64,000 nt of DNA from Arthrobacter sp. CJ23 (GTDB lineage Bacteria > Actinomycetota > Actinomycetes > Actinomycetales > Micrococcaceae): the NCBI RefSeq assembly GCF_024741795.1, contig NZ_CP102950.1:2852001-2916000 (forward strand), in the 5' to 3' direction. Below, in pieces: positions 34,331 through 42,229 of this stretch. The position numbers were made by a program, and so were the translations under genes. Below the pieces are notes generated by a model. It did no database searches. It was not told the DNA's origin and was given only the letters and a program-made list of their open reading frames with translations. The number at the start of each line of letters is the position of its first letter. Position 1 is the first letter of the stretch.

Positions 34331-35932
34331 GTGGTGAGTCGCCTGAAGAACGATGCATCGGAGCCGAAACGCGCCTTGGTGGCCGACCCTGACACGGCCC
34401 GTTTGGCTGAGACAGTTGCGGCGCTGACCTCTGCGGGGTTCTCGGTCCGTTCAGCCTGTGACGCCGATTCGCTCGCTGACGCGCTGGAACACGGGCCAAG
34501 CGACGTGGTGGTGTTGGACAATGACCTCCGCGGGTTCCGTCCCACAAACGGCTCCCCTGTCCTGCTGATGCTGGATCCCGCGGACGAGCTTGACGTTGCC
34601 GCCCTGGAGGCCTGGCGAATTGCGGATTTCGTGTACCACGGCCAGGCCCCGGAGATCCGGGCCCACCGGGCATTGGTACTGACTCACCGCGCCACCGAAC
34701 GGACCAGCCGCCGCGCGAAAGCCGAGTCGCTGCGGGAGAGCCTGCGGAAGGTGTCCGCGGCCATCCGGTCGACCATTGACCCCGGACAGATTGCCCTGCA
34801 CCTGGTCGAAGGAATCGGAGGGGCACTGGGCGCGGACCACGTCTGGTTCACCACCTTCCAGGATGCGCGCGTGACGCAGGTCAGCGCCGAGTGGAACGCC
34901 CCGGGCGCAGCAAATGGGGTCCTGCCGGACGAACTCAGCGACGAAAGCACGATGTTCGAATTGGCGGCGCGCTTGTGGGCCGAAGCCGAGGTGCAGCCGC
35001 TGCGCGGGCGCGGGGCGCCGTCGTCACGTTCCGTGGTGGTGCCGGTCGGCGAGGGACATCTCGTCCTGGGCGTCATCTGGATCGCCCGGCCAGACACCGC
35101 ACAGGAATGGACCCGGGCTGAAATCGGACTGATTCAGCACGTTTCGGGGAATCTGGCCTACGCCCTCATGCAGAGCCACCTGATCGGCGCCCAGCAGATG
35201 GTCATGCTCAAACTCCACGAGTTGGATCAAGCCAAGACCGACTTTCTCACTACCGTCAACCACGAACTTCGAACCCCGCTGACGTCCATCGCCGCCTACG
35301 TGGACATGATCCGCAGCGGCGCCGGCGGAGCGGTTCCGCCAAGCGTCGGCCGGATGGTCGACGTCATTTCACGCAATGCCGAGCGGCTCCGCCAGCTGAT
35401 CGAAGACATGCTCACGGTCTCCCACCAGGACACGGCGGGCGACCTCCAATTGAGTCGGGTGAACGTGGGCACAGTGCTCAAGCTCGTCGTCGCGGCATTG
35501 CAGCCCCTCGCGGACTCCCGTTCACTATCGCTGACCGTGATGCACGCGCCAGGAACGGTAATTGTTCAGGGTGACGAGGCCAAACTGGAGCAGGTCTTTT
35601 CCAATATCATCAGCAACGCCATCAAGTTCACCCCCCACGGCGGCCACGTCGCCGTGAGCAGCGGGATCAGCATCGGTCCAGGGACGGTTCCCAGCGTGGT
35701 TGTGCGCGTGGAAGACACCGGCGTCGGGATCCCCTCGAACGAAGTCGACCGGGTGTTTACGCGATTCTTCCGCGCCTCAAACGCCTCTACGGCAGCCATC
35801 CCCGGCAGCGGACTCGGCCTCGCCATAGCCCACGACATCGTGAAGCGCCACGCCGGCAGGCTCGATGTCGAATCCGAACTCGGAGTAGGAACCACCGTCT
35901 CCGTACGGCTCCTGCTGGATACGGGCAGCTAG
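34331..35932 (+). CDS. Soluble histidine kinase with degenerate REC, GAF, HisKA and HATPase domains
   Basis: 533 residues with no transmembrane helix. Residues 13-115 look like a receiver domain: Asp63 in VVVLDNDL is present, but the conserved lysine and threonine positions read as H (VYHGQ) and D (LMLDPAD). Residues about 135-285 are GAF-like. The H-box is TVNHELRTPLTSI with His311. The N-box is NIISNAIKFTPHGG, then EDTGVGIPSNEVDRVF and GSGLGLAIAHDIV. The start GTG follows AGGAG at 34322. The stop shares a CTAG tetramer with the convergent response regulator. Its place after the SipW locus suggests, but does not prove, a link. Confidence 0.85.
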   Translation: MVSRLKNDASEPKRALVADPDTARLAETVAALTSAGFSVRSACDADSLADALEHGPSDVVVLDNDLRGFRPTNGSPVLLMLDPADELDVAALEAWRIADFVYHGQAPEIRAHRALVLTHRATERTSRRAKAESLRESLRKVSAAIRSTIDPGQIALHLVEGIGGALGADHVWFTTFQDARVTQVSAEWNAPGAANGVLPDELSDESTMFELAARLWAEAEVQPLRGRGAPSSRSVVVPVGEGHLVLGVIWIARPDTAQEWTRAEIGLIQHVSGNLAYALMQSHLIGAQQMVMLKLHELDQAKTDFLTTVNHELRTPLTSIAAYVDMIRSGAGGAVPPSVGRMVDVISRNAERLRQLIEDMLTVSHQDTAGDLQLSRVNVGTVLKLVVAALQPLADSRSLSLTVMHAPGTVIVQGDEAKLEQVFSNIISNAIKFTPHGGHVAVSSGISIGPGTVPSVVVRVEDTGVGIPSNEVDRVFTRFFRASNASTAAIPGSGLGLAIAHDIVKRHAGRLDVESELGVGTTVSVRLLLDTGS

Positions 35933-36789
35933 GTATCCGCTCGGTTTTCCGTAGTCTTTGCCGCCAAACGGTATCCGACGCCGCGCACCGTTTCCACCCA
36001 ACGTGGTTTCTGTGCGGAGTCGCCAAGTTTCCGTCGCAGGTTCCCGATGTGGACTTGGATGGCACGTTCTTCGGACTCGCTGACGTAGCCCCCGGTTTCG
36101 TACTCCCGGGCGTGAAGCCAACGGGCCAGCCCTGTGGTGCTCCGGACGACCCGTCCGGTCTCCATGAGCGCCTGGAGCAGGTCGAACTCGGTGCGGGTCA
36201 ATTGCACCTCGTTTGGACCGATCCGGGTTGTGCGAGTGGCCACCTCCAAGTGGAGGCCGTTGTATTCCAACGCGGGAGTCTCGGATTCTTGGGGTTTGCT
36301 TGCCTGGGGCAACGCTGCCGGCAACCCAGGCTCCGGCGACCCTTCGGCCGGAGGCAGCTCCGCCGCCCGCATCCCGCTGGAATTGCTTCCCAACAGTTTG
36401 CTGCCGCGGGGGCGTCGGAGGAGCGACTCGACCCGGGCCAGGAGCTCCCTGGGGCGGAAGGGTTTGGTGATGAAGTCGTCGGCACCGACGGCCAGTCCTT
36501 GGAGTGTGTCGACCTCGCGCGCACGGGCCGTCAGCATGATGATGTAGGCGTCGCTGAACTCCCGGACCCGGCGGGTGACTTCAATCCCATCAATGTCAGG
36601 CAGGCCCAGGTCCAGGGTAATGACGTCCGGATTGTGGCGCTGGACGGCGGCAACGCCGTCAATGCCGTTCCCGGCCGCGTGGACCTCGATTCCCGATGCT
36701 TCAAGGATGGCGTGGACCACCTCCCGGATATCGTCGTCATCCTCAATTACTACGGCAACGCCCGGTGTGCTCACGTCAAGATCCCCCAT
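35929..36789 (-). CDS. OmpR/PhoB-family response regulator
   Basis: The 286-residue regulator has a receiver domain with acidic pocket IEDDDD, phosphoacceptor Asp60 in VITLDLGLPDIDG, MLTAR and Lys109 in FITKPFRPRELL. A non-conserved linker of about 55 residues rich in P, E and S follows (ELPPAEGSPEPGLP). The C-terminal winged helix is LTRTEFDLLQALMETG through VETVRGVGYRL. It converges with the histidine kinase and shares its stop tetramer. Cognate partners are usually co-directional, so pairing is inferred from proximity. Confidence 0.9.
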   Translation of the reverse strand: MGDLDVSTPGVAVVIEDDDDIREVVHAILEASGIEVHAAGNGIDGVAAVQRHNPDVITLDLGLPDIDGIEVTRRVREFSDAYIIMLTARAREVDTLQGLAVGADDFITKPFRPRELLARVESLLRRPRGSKLLGSNSSGMRAAELPPAEGSPEPGLPAALPQASKPQESETPALEYNGLHLEVATRTTRIGPNEVQLTRTEFDLLQALMETGRVVRSTTGLARWLHAREYETGGYVSESEERAIQVHIGNLRRKLGDSAQKPRWVETVRGVGYRLAAKTTENRADT

Positions 36790-36882
36790 CTCCCATCCTC
36801 AGCCCACCTTAACATCAGACGTGCCCGCGGTGCCCACAGTTTCGGCGTAAATCACGCATGGTCCCTTGTGCGGCTCGCGCAG

Positions 36883-36928
36883 GCCCGACGGCGGCCGGCC
36901 CACCGCAGTGGACCGACCGCCGTCGGGC
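36883..36928. terminator. GC-rich hairpin downstream of ilvE
   Basis: Arms GCCCGACGGCGG and CCGCCGTCGGGC pair perfectly around a 22-base loop. It lies 35 bases after the ilvE stop on the minus strand. It shares the stem of the hairpins at 13543 and 30104. Confidence 0.7.
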
Positions 36929-36962
36929 ATTGCTTCAGAACAGCAGGCTCAGGACCGGAAGG

Positions 36963-38075
36963 CTAGACCAGTCGCGTCAGCCAGCCGTGGGTGTCCTCGA
37001 CCGTGCCGGTCTGGATGCCCAGCAGCTGTTCGCGGATGGCCATGGTGACGTCGCCGGCCTTCGCGTCCTCGGAGCCGATGAATTCGGTCTCGTCTTTGAG
37101 GACGCCGATGGGCGTGATGACCGCAGCGGTGCCGCAGGCGAACACCTCGGTGATCTCGCCCGAGGCCACGCCGTCGCGCCATTCGGCGAGGGTAATCTTG
37201 CGCTCGGCGACCTCGCGGCCCATGTCCTTGGCCACCTGGATGACCGAGGAGCGGGTGACGCCTTCCAGGATGGTGCCCGAGAGCGCCGGGGTGGCGAGCG
37301 AGCCGTCCTTGAAGACGAAGAAGACGTTCATGCCGCCGAGTTCTTCCACGGCGTCGTCGTTGAAGTGGTCCAGGAACAGGACCTGCTTGCAGCCGTTGGC
37401 CTCGGCTTCCTGCTGGGCGATCAGGGAGGCAGCGTAGTTGCCGCCGCACTTCGCCGCGCCGGTGCCGCCGCGGCCTGCACGGGCGTACTCGCGGGAGATC
37501 CAGATGGAAACAGGCTTCAGCTCGCCGCCGAAGTAGTTGCCGGCCGGCGAGGCGATGACGCGGAAGGACACCTCGCGGGCTGCCCGGACACCCAGGAAGG
37601 CCTCCGTGGCGATCATGAACGGACGCAGGTACAGGGCCTCGCCGTCGCCGGAGGGAACCCAATCCTGGTCCGCGGCCACGAGCTCGCGGATGGCACCCAG
37701 GAAGTAGTCCTCGGGCAGTTCCGGCAGGGCCAGGCGGCGGGCCGACTTGTTCAGGCGGGCGGCGTTGGCTTCCGGACGGAACGTCCAGACCGAGCCGTCG
37801 GCGTGGCGGTACGCCTTGAGGCCCTCGAAGATCTCCTGGCCGTAGTGCAGGACTGCCGCCGAGGGATCCAAAGAGATGGGTCCATAGGCTTCGACCCGCG
37901 CATTGCTCCAGCCACCGTTGCCGTCAGCGTCCACCTTGTAGTCGACAATGGCGGTGTTGTCGGTGAAGTAGTCACCGAATCCCGGGTTCGCCAGGATGGC
38001 TTCTCGTTCTTCAACAGACTTCGGCGTGGCTGACAGGTGCTTGTTGAATTCGACGCCGTGGGCAGTCTGGGTCAT
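36963..38075 (-). CDS. ilvE: Branched-chain amino acid aminotransferase
   Basis: Fold-type IV PLP enzyme that carries out the last step of valine, leucine and isoleucine synthesis. The 370-residue protein shows VLHYGQEIFEGLKAYRH, the PLP lysine in GAAKCGGNYAASL, and ITEVFACGTAAVITPIG near the end. Length and motifs fit the actinobacterial BCAT type II group. It is followed toward higher coordinates by leuB on the same strand with a 133-base gap, so the two may have separate promoters. Confidence 0.97.
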   Translation of the reverse strand: MTQTAHGVEFNKHLSATPKSVEEREAILANPGFGDYFTDNTAIVDYKVDADGNGGWSNARVEAYGPISLDPSAAVLHYGQEIFEGLKAYRHADGSVWTFRPEANAARLNKSARRLALPELPEDYFLGAIRELVAADQDWVPSGDGEALYLRPFMIATEAFLGVRAAREVSFRVIASPAGNYFGGELKPVSIWISREYARAGRGGTGAAKCGGNYAASLIAQQEAEANGCKQVLFLDHFNDDAVEELGGMNVFFVFKDGSLATPALSGTILEGVTRSSVIQVAKDMGREVAERKITLAEWRDGVASGEITEVFACGTAAVITPIGVLKDETEFIGSEDAKAGDVTMAIREQLLGIQTGTVEDTHGWLTRLV

Positions 38076-38208
38076 TGTTCCTCCACAGTCGGCTGCCTGT
38101 CGGCGCGAACCTCACCCAGGGGATAGGTGCCCCGGAGGGATATGGTTCAGCGGCGGACCACGGCAGCATGTAAGTAATTCACGTCAAGCTTACGCCCGCA
38201 GGCAGGGC

Positions 38209-39261
38209 CTAAAGACCCGCCGCGATCGCATCGCCGATGGCAGCAGTGCTGCGCGGTTCACCGGTGCGGGCCTCGACGTCGGCCACCACGGCGGCTTCGA
38301 TCCTGCGGGCCGCGGCGGTGAAGCCGAGGTGGTCCAGCAGGAGCACCGCGGACAGGATGGCCGCCGTGGGGTCGGCCTTCTGCTGGCCGGCGATGTCCGG
38401 AGCCGAGCCGTGGACCGGTTCGAACATGGACGGAGCGGTGCGGTCCATGTTGATGTTGCCCGAAGCGGCCAGGCCGATGCCGCCGGTGACGGCCGCGGCG
38501 AGGTCGGTGAGGATGTCGCCGAACAGGTTGTCCGTGACGATGACATCGAAACGCGCGGGGTCCGTGACCATGAAGATCGTGGCGGCATCGATGTGCAGGT
38601 AGTCGTGGGTGACCTCGGGGAAGTCCTGGGCCACCTCTTCGACGATCCGCTTCCACAGGTGGCCGGCGTAGACCAGCACGTTGTGCTTGTGGACGAGGGT
38701 GACGTGCTTGCGGGGGCGCTCGCTGGCGCGGCGGAAGGCATCGCGGACCACGCGCTCCACGCCGTGGGCCGTGTTGAGCGAGACCTCCGTGGCGATCTCG
38801 TGCGGGGTGCCGGTGCGCAGGCTGCCGCCGTTGCCGACATATGGGCCTTCGGTGCCTTCGCGGACCACGATGAAGTCGATGGTGCCCGGGTTGGCCAGCG
38901 GGCTGCCCACCGTGCCGTAGAGGCGCGACGGCCGCAGGTTGACGAAGTGGTCCAGGCTGAAGCGGAGCTTGAGCAGCATCTCGCGTTCAATGATGCCGGA
39001 GGGGATGCGCGTATCGCCCGGGGCCGCCCCGACGGCGCCGAACAGGATGGCGTCCCGCGTGCGCAGGTCAGCAAGGACTTCGTCCGGGAGGGTCTCGCCC
39101 GTCTCCAGCCAGTGCTGGGCACCGAGCTTGTAGTGGGTCTGCTCCAGGGTGACGCCTTCAGCGGCGACAGCCTTTTCGAGAACCTTGATGGCTTCGGCAA
39201 TGACCTCGGGGCCAATGCCGTCACCGGGGATGACAGCCAGATTGATGGACGATGCGCTCAT
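38209..39261 (-). CDS. leuB: 3-isopropylmalate dehydrogenase
   Basis: NAD-dependent oxidative decarboxylase of leucine synthesis. The 350-residue protein has [20 protein letters not shown], the substrate loop [14 protein letters not shown], and the metal-binding [17 protein letters not shown] segment. It starts at ATG 39261. Upstream, TCTCA at 39304 is a half-match to the palindrome found at leuCD and ilvD, which is weak evidence for shared control. Confidence 0.97.
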   Translation of the reverse strand: MSASSINLAVIPGDGIGPEVIAEAIKVLEKAVAAEGVTLEQTHYKLGAQHWLETGETLPDEVLADLRTRDAILFGAVGAAPGDTRIPSGIIEREMLLKLRFSLDHFVNLRPSRLYGTVGSPLANPGTIDFIVVREGTEGPYVGNGGSLRTGTPHEIATEVSLNTAHGVERVVRDAFRRASERPRKHVTLVHKHNVLVYAGHLWKRIVEEVAQDFPEVTHDYLHIDAATIFMVTDPARFDVIVTDNLFGDILTDLAAAVTGGIGLAASGNINMDRTAPSMFEPVHGSAPDIAGQQKADPTAAILSAVLLLDHLGFTAAARRIEAAVVADVEARTGEPRSTAAIGDAIAAGL

Positions 39262-39431
39262 GAATCCAATGTAGCCAAGGCATCCACATGTTGGTCAAAA
39301 ACGTCTCACCATTCGAACACGCTCGACGGCGGGCGGGACGCGGGCGGGAGCGCCCGCGGAATGCGGGCGGGAGCCCGCCTCAGACCGCGGCATGATGCCC
39401 CTCGCCCGGCCCCGGCACTAGAGTTCAATCC

Positions 39432-40613
39432 GTGGACAGAAGGCATGCAATTTACAGCTGGTTCCGGGACAACCCCTTCAAGGTAGACCTGGCCGCCGCT
39501 GCGCTCCTGTTCCTGCTCTTGGGTCCCGTGTACCTCTTTGCCGAACGGCCGGTGCTGTTCCTGATCTCCGCTGCCCTGGTCCTGCCCCTCGCGTGGCGCC
39601 GCACCCGCCCGGTGCCGGCCGCCGCCGCCGTCGTCCTTGTCTGTCTGGTGCAGTGGGCACTCGCCGAGCAGCCGGTAGCCGGGCAGCTCGCCGTGCCGCT
39701 CATCATCTACGCGACGGCGGCCTACGGGCCCGTTTGGGCCAGCCGCTCGGTGCTGGTGCTGGGCCTGCTGGGCGGTGTCATGCTGACCACGCGGCTGTCC
39801 ATGAGTTCCTCCTCGGGCATCATGGACCTGACCATCGGCGCCGTGTACACCGTGCTGATCTGGATGCTGGTCCTGGTCAGCTGGACACTGGGCGACCTCA
39901 CGCGCGTGCGGCGGCTGCAGTTGCAGGCCCTGGAAGACCGCACCCGGCGGCTCGAGATCGAGCAGCAGCAGGAGCGCCAGCTGGCCGCCGCCGATGAACG
40001 CTCGCACATCGCCCGCGAAATGCACGACATCGTGGCCCATTCCCTGTCCGTGATCATCACCCAGGCCGACGGCGCCCGCTACGCAGCCGCGGCCAAACCC
40101 GAACTCGCCACGCAGGCCCTGGCCACCATTGCGGCCACCGGGCGCGATTCCCTGGGCGAGATGCGCAGGCTGCTGGGAATCCTGCGCTCGGACGACGCCG
40201 CCCCCACGCGGCCCCAGCCAGGCCTCGCGGACCTGGACGAACTGCTGCTGGGCTTCCGCGCCGCCGGACTACAGCTGGCCTTCGAACAAAGCGGAACGCC
40301 GCGGCGGCGGCTGCCCGCCGGCGCCGAGCTGACCGCCTACCGTGTCATCCAGGAAGCGCTCACCAACGTCATCAAGCACGCCGGCCCCCGGGCCCGCGCC
40401 GGGGTGGCACTGGAGTGGCAGAACCGGGGCCTGCAAGTGGACGTGCACGACGACGGGCGGGGAGCCGCCGCCGATCCTCCCGCCGACGGTGCCGGCAACG
40501 GGCTCCGGGGAATGGGCGAGCGGATCTCGCTCTACGATGGATCCTTGACCGCAGGCCCGGCCACGGGCGGCGGTTTCCACGTATCCGCGTTCGTTCCCTA
40601 TTCGGAGGCCTGA
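39432..40613 (+). CDS. NarL-type sensor histidine kinase
   Basis: The 393-residue membrane kinase starts at GTG 39432. Four to five hydrophobic segments occupy residues 20-155. They are followed by a coiled-coil ([24 protein letters not shown]), the HisKA_3 dimerisation domain with His198 in [14 protein letters not shown], and a HATPase domain ([35 protein letters not shown]). It lies 4 bases before a LuxR-type regulator and is followed by an ABC exporter. This resembles stress-sensing systems of firmicutes and actinobacteria. The signal is not known. Confidence 0.93.
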   Translation: MDRRHAIYSWFRDNPFKVDLAAAALLFLLLGPVYLFAERPVLFLISAALVLPLAWRRTRPVPAAAAVVLVCLVQWALAEQPVAGQLAVPLIIYATAAYGPVWASRSVLVLGLLGGVMLTTRLSMSSSSGIMDLTIGAVYTVLIWMLVLVSWTLGDLTRVRRLQLQALEDRTRRLEIEQQQERQLAAADERSHIAREMHDIVAHSLSVIITQADGARYAAAAKPELATQALATIAATGRDSLGEMRRLLGILRSDDAAPTRPQPGLADLDELLLGFRAAGLQLAFEQSGTPRRRLPAGAELTAYRVIQEALTNVIKHAGPRARAGVALEWQNRGLQVDVHDDGRGAAADPPADGAGNGLRGMGERISLYDGSLTAGPATGGGFHVSAFVPYSEA

Positions 40614-40617
40614 GCCC

Positions 40618-41331
40618 ATGCCCGCAGACCAGCAGCCCATCCGGGTGGCCCTTGTCGACGACCAGCAGCTGGTGCGCTCCGGCTTCGGCATGCTCATCAA
40701 CTCCCAGCCGGACCTGCAGGTCGTGGCCGAGGCCGGCAACGGCATCGAGGCCATCCAGGCCCTCAACGCCACTGCGGCCGACGTGGTGCTGATGGACGTC
40801 CGGATGCCCGGCATGGACGGCATCGAGGCCACGCGCCGGATCCTGGAACAGGCGGCGGCCCAGCCCGAAGGTTCACAGCGGGCAGCCATCAGGATCGTGG
40901 TCCTGACCACTTTCGACCTGGACGAGTACGCGCTGGCCGCGATCCAGGCCGGGGCCAGCGGCTTCCTGCTCAAGGACGCCCCGCCCGAGGAACTCCTCGA
41001 AGCCATCCGCACCGTACACCGCGGCGACGCCGTCATCGCCCCCTCCACTACTCGGCGGCTCCTGGACCACGTCGCTCCCCTCCTGCGCACCCAGACGCCG
41101 GAACAGAGCGAGCATGCGGCCGCCGTCGAGCGCTTGACCGCCCGCGAGCGCGAGGTCTTCGAACTCATCGCCATCGGCCGCTCCAACCCGGAGATCGCGG
41201 CGGGGCTGTACCTGTCCGAGGCCACAGTGAAGACGCATGTGGGCCATATCCTGGCCAAGCTCGGCGCACGGGACCGCGTGCAGGTGGTGGTCATCGCGTA
41301 CGAGACCGGAGTGGTGGCCCCCGGCGCCTGA
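40618..41331 (+). CDS. NarL/LuxR-family response regulator
   Basis: The 237-residue regulator has a receiver domain with [10 protein letters not shown], phosphoacceptor Asp60 in [13 protein letters not shown], and [14 protein letters not shown]. The C-terminal LuxR helix-turn-helix is [18 protein letters not shown] to [21 protein letters not shown]. Translation is coupled to the kinase gene 4 bases before it. The likely target is the ABC exporter that starts 120 bases later. Confidence 0.95.
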   Translation: MPADQQPIRVALVDDQQLVRSGFGMLINSQPDLQVVAEAGNGIEAIQALNATAADVVLMDVRMPGMDGIEATRRILEQAAAQPEGSQRAAIRIVVLTTFDLDEYALAAIQAGASGFLLKDAPPEELLEAIRTVHRGDAVIAPSTTRRLLDHVAPLLRTQTPEQSEHAAAVERLTAREREVFELIAIGRSNPEIAAGLYLSEATVKTHVGHILAKLGARDRVQVVVIAYETGVVAPGA

Positions 41332-41450
41332 GCCCCTCTGCTTCTCCCACCGGTGGCCCCGGCGTCTCCGACCACGGTATGAGGCGGGCGTCCGGACAAT
41401 CGCCCCCTGGCCGGATCCGGAACGGCTTGCCCGGAAAATAGCGTGGAAGC

Positions 41451-42227
41451 ATGACAACCTTCACGCCGCTCCCCCGCCCCTCCGGACCGGAGGCATTCCC
41501 CGCCGCCCCCGCCGTCGAAGCCTTCAACCTGTCCAAGGGCTACGGCCGCGCCGAAACGCGCGTCACCGCCCTGGACGATGTCAGCGTCAGTTTCGAGGCC
41601 GGACGCTTCACCGCCATCATGGGCCCGTCCGGCTCCGGCAAGTCCACGCTCATGCACTGCCTGGCCGGACTGGACACCGCGGATTCGGGCAGGATCGTGC
41701 TGGGCGGGACCGAGCTGACAGCGCTCAACGACCGCCAGCTGACTGCCCTCCGGCGCGAGCGGATCGGTTTCGTCTTCCAGGCCTTCAACCTGGTTCCCAC
41801 GCTGACGGCGGAGCAGAACATCACCCTGCCCCTCGCCCTGGCCGGGACCACTGCCGACGCCGCCTGGCTGGACTATGTGGTGACCACGCTCGGCCTGAAG
41901 GACCGGCTGAGCCACCGTCCGCACGAGTTGTCCGGCGGGCAGCAGCAGAGGGTCGCCGTCGCGCGGGCCCTGCTGACCCGTCCCGACGTCGTGTTCGGCG
42001 ATGAACCGACGGGCAACCTGGACTCGAAGGCCGGCGGAGAGGTCCTGGCCCTCCTGCGCCGCAGCAGCCAGGAGCTGGGCCAGACCATCATCATGGTGAC
42101 CCACGACCCCGTCGCCGCGAGCTACGCGGACCGTGTGGTGTTGATGAGCGACGGCGGCCTGGTAGGCGAGCTGCACCACCCCACCGCCGATTCGGTGCTG
42201 GCGGCCCTCGGCAAGCTGGGGGCCTGA
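41451..42227 (+). CDS. ABC transporter ATP-binding protein (MacB/LolD type)
   Basis: The 258-residue ATPase has Walker A MGPSGSGKSTLMHCLAGLD, the Q-loop FVFQAFNLVPTLT, the signature LSGGQQQRVAVARALL, and Walker B VVFGDEPTGNLDSKAG. The Asp-Ser-Lys-Ala after the D-loop is typical of LolD/FtsE-like members. It is 2 bases before the FtsX-type permease. The 120-base region before it, with no hairpin, may hold a promoter controlled by the upstream response regulator. Confidence 0.95.
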   Translation: MTTFTPLPRPSGPEAFPAAPAVEAFNLSKGYGRAETRVTALDDVSVSFEAGRFTAIMGPSGSGKSTLMHCLAGLDTADSGRIVLGGTELTALNDRQLTALRRERIGFVFQAFNLVPTLTAEQNITLPLALAGTTADAAWLDYVVTTLGLKDRLSHRPHELSGGQQQRVAVARALLTRPDVVFGDEPTGNLDSKAGGEVLALLRRSSQELGQTIIMVTHDPVAASYADRVVLMSDGGLVGELHHPTADSVLAALGKLGA

Positions 42228-42229
42228 GC

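Noticed and set aside
39330..39400. GC-rich repeats between leuB and the kinase gene
   Set aside because: Short GCGGGCGGGAGC direct repeats can fold several ways, but no clear terminator or operator emerges. It is likely simple low-complexity sequence.
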